Shown piece by piece: positions 63,771-64,000 of a DNA stretch of 64,000 nt. This DNA is from Hyparrhenia diplandra. Lineage: Eukaryota; Streptophyta; Magnoliopsida; Poales; Poaceae. The DNA is taken from the NCBI GenBank assembly GCA_015847255.1, contig JADLZK010009026.1, positions 744,001 to 808,000 of the forward strand, read 5' to 3'. The position numbers were made by a program, and so were the translations under genes. The notes beneath the pieces are model-generated. The model was not told where the DNA came from. It worked only from the letters and a program-made list of their open reading frames with translations, and made no database searches. Within the stretch, counting starts at the first letter, position 1, and each line of letters opens with the position of its first letter.

Positions 63771-64000
63771 TGCCTGGACTCAATGGTGAAGCAATTCGAA
63801 ACTTTGTAGCAAGTGGATATCATCATGTGCGTATAATATCCACAAGAGAGGAGCATATGTACAATATCCTAGAGTCTAAATGTCTAATGAAGAAACGTGC
63901 ACGGGGAGCTTGTAGTTTTTGTTCCCTGAAATACATTAGAAATTTTGCATTTTGGCTTGATTTCAATGTGTACAATTTTAAAATAATGAGTGTCCTTCCA
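63771..64000. other. Unassigned window end
   Basis: A short coding-like stretch (63771-63900, plus) is present, but no family is recognised and the window ends. Confidence 0.25.

Overview
The window is nuclear DNA from a plant, most likely a grass (Poaceae). It is intergenic, transposon-dense chromatin. I find no intact host gene, no rRNA, no true tRNA gene and no CRISPR array. The grass assignment is an inference. It rests on the mix seen: CACTA elements with CCGTGGCGG subterminal repeats, Athila-like and Tat-like Ty3/gypsy elements, small gag-only LTR elements, Helitron-like ends with a GCACGGGCA motif, a Stowaway MITE and tRNA-derived SINEs. Most open reading frames are frameshifted pieces of transposon genes or chance GC-rich frames.

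Layout, left to right. Positions 1-7310 hold an L1-type LINE endonuclease remnant (+), two small CACTA elements with perfect 3-bp target duplications (1187-2247 TAG; 2787-3747 TGA), a 5'-truncated L1-type LINE (-) that keeps its YADD motif, and a SINE-like unit. An almost complete Athila-like LTR element follows (7311-17234, minus strand, TSD GTGAG). Then comes a Tat-like element that lost gag and protease but keeps RT, two RNases H and integrase (18884-24190, plus strand, TSD GTAGG).

From about 24.5 to 38.6 kb there is a three-level nest. A Helitron-like segment carrying a histone H2A fragment is interrupted by a gag-only LTR element (26628-38245, TSD TCTAT). That element is interrupted in turn by an Athila-related gag-protease element (29152-37460, TSD GGGTC). 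Positions 38.6-48 kb hold a tandemly duplicated segment, a Stowaway MITE next to a SINE, and two more gag-only elements (41379-44526, TSD GGGGG; 44799-47920, TSD TGTTA). Positions 48-53.7 kb are mostly unassigned DNA with a second Helitron-like element and tiny retro-insertions.

From 53690 to 62345 lies a Tat-related element (minus) with gag and protease but no RT, RNase H or integrase. Each LTR of this element took its own CACTA insertion. One is a 3'-truncated element with a TNPD transposase remnant (53741-55171). The other is a small non-autonomous one (60592-61660, TSD ATC). Beyond the upstream LTR lies a second 3' internal fragment of the same family, fused to an LTR of another family.

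How the parts relate: the LTR elements fall into complementary types. The Athila-like element has pol, and its relative has only gag-protease. One Tat element has only pol, and the other only gag-protease. The gag-only family carries a conserved stretch of unknown function where pol should be. Helper-dependent mobilisation is the natural reading, but it is inferred. Paired LTRs agree almost perfectly in AT-rich stretches, while most of their differences are small indels in GC-rich stretches. Part of the frameshifting may therefore be base-calling error, and intactness or age should not be judged from this sequence alone.
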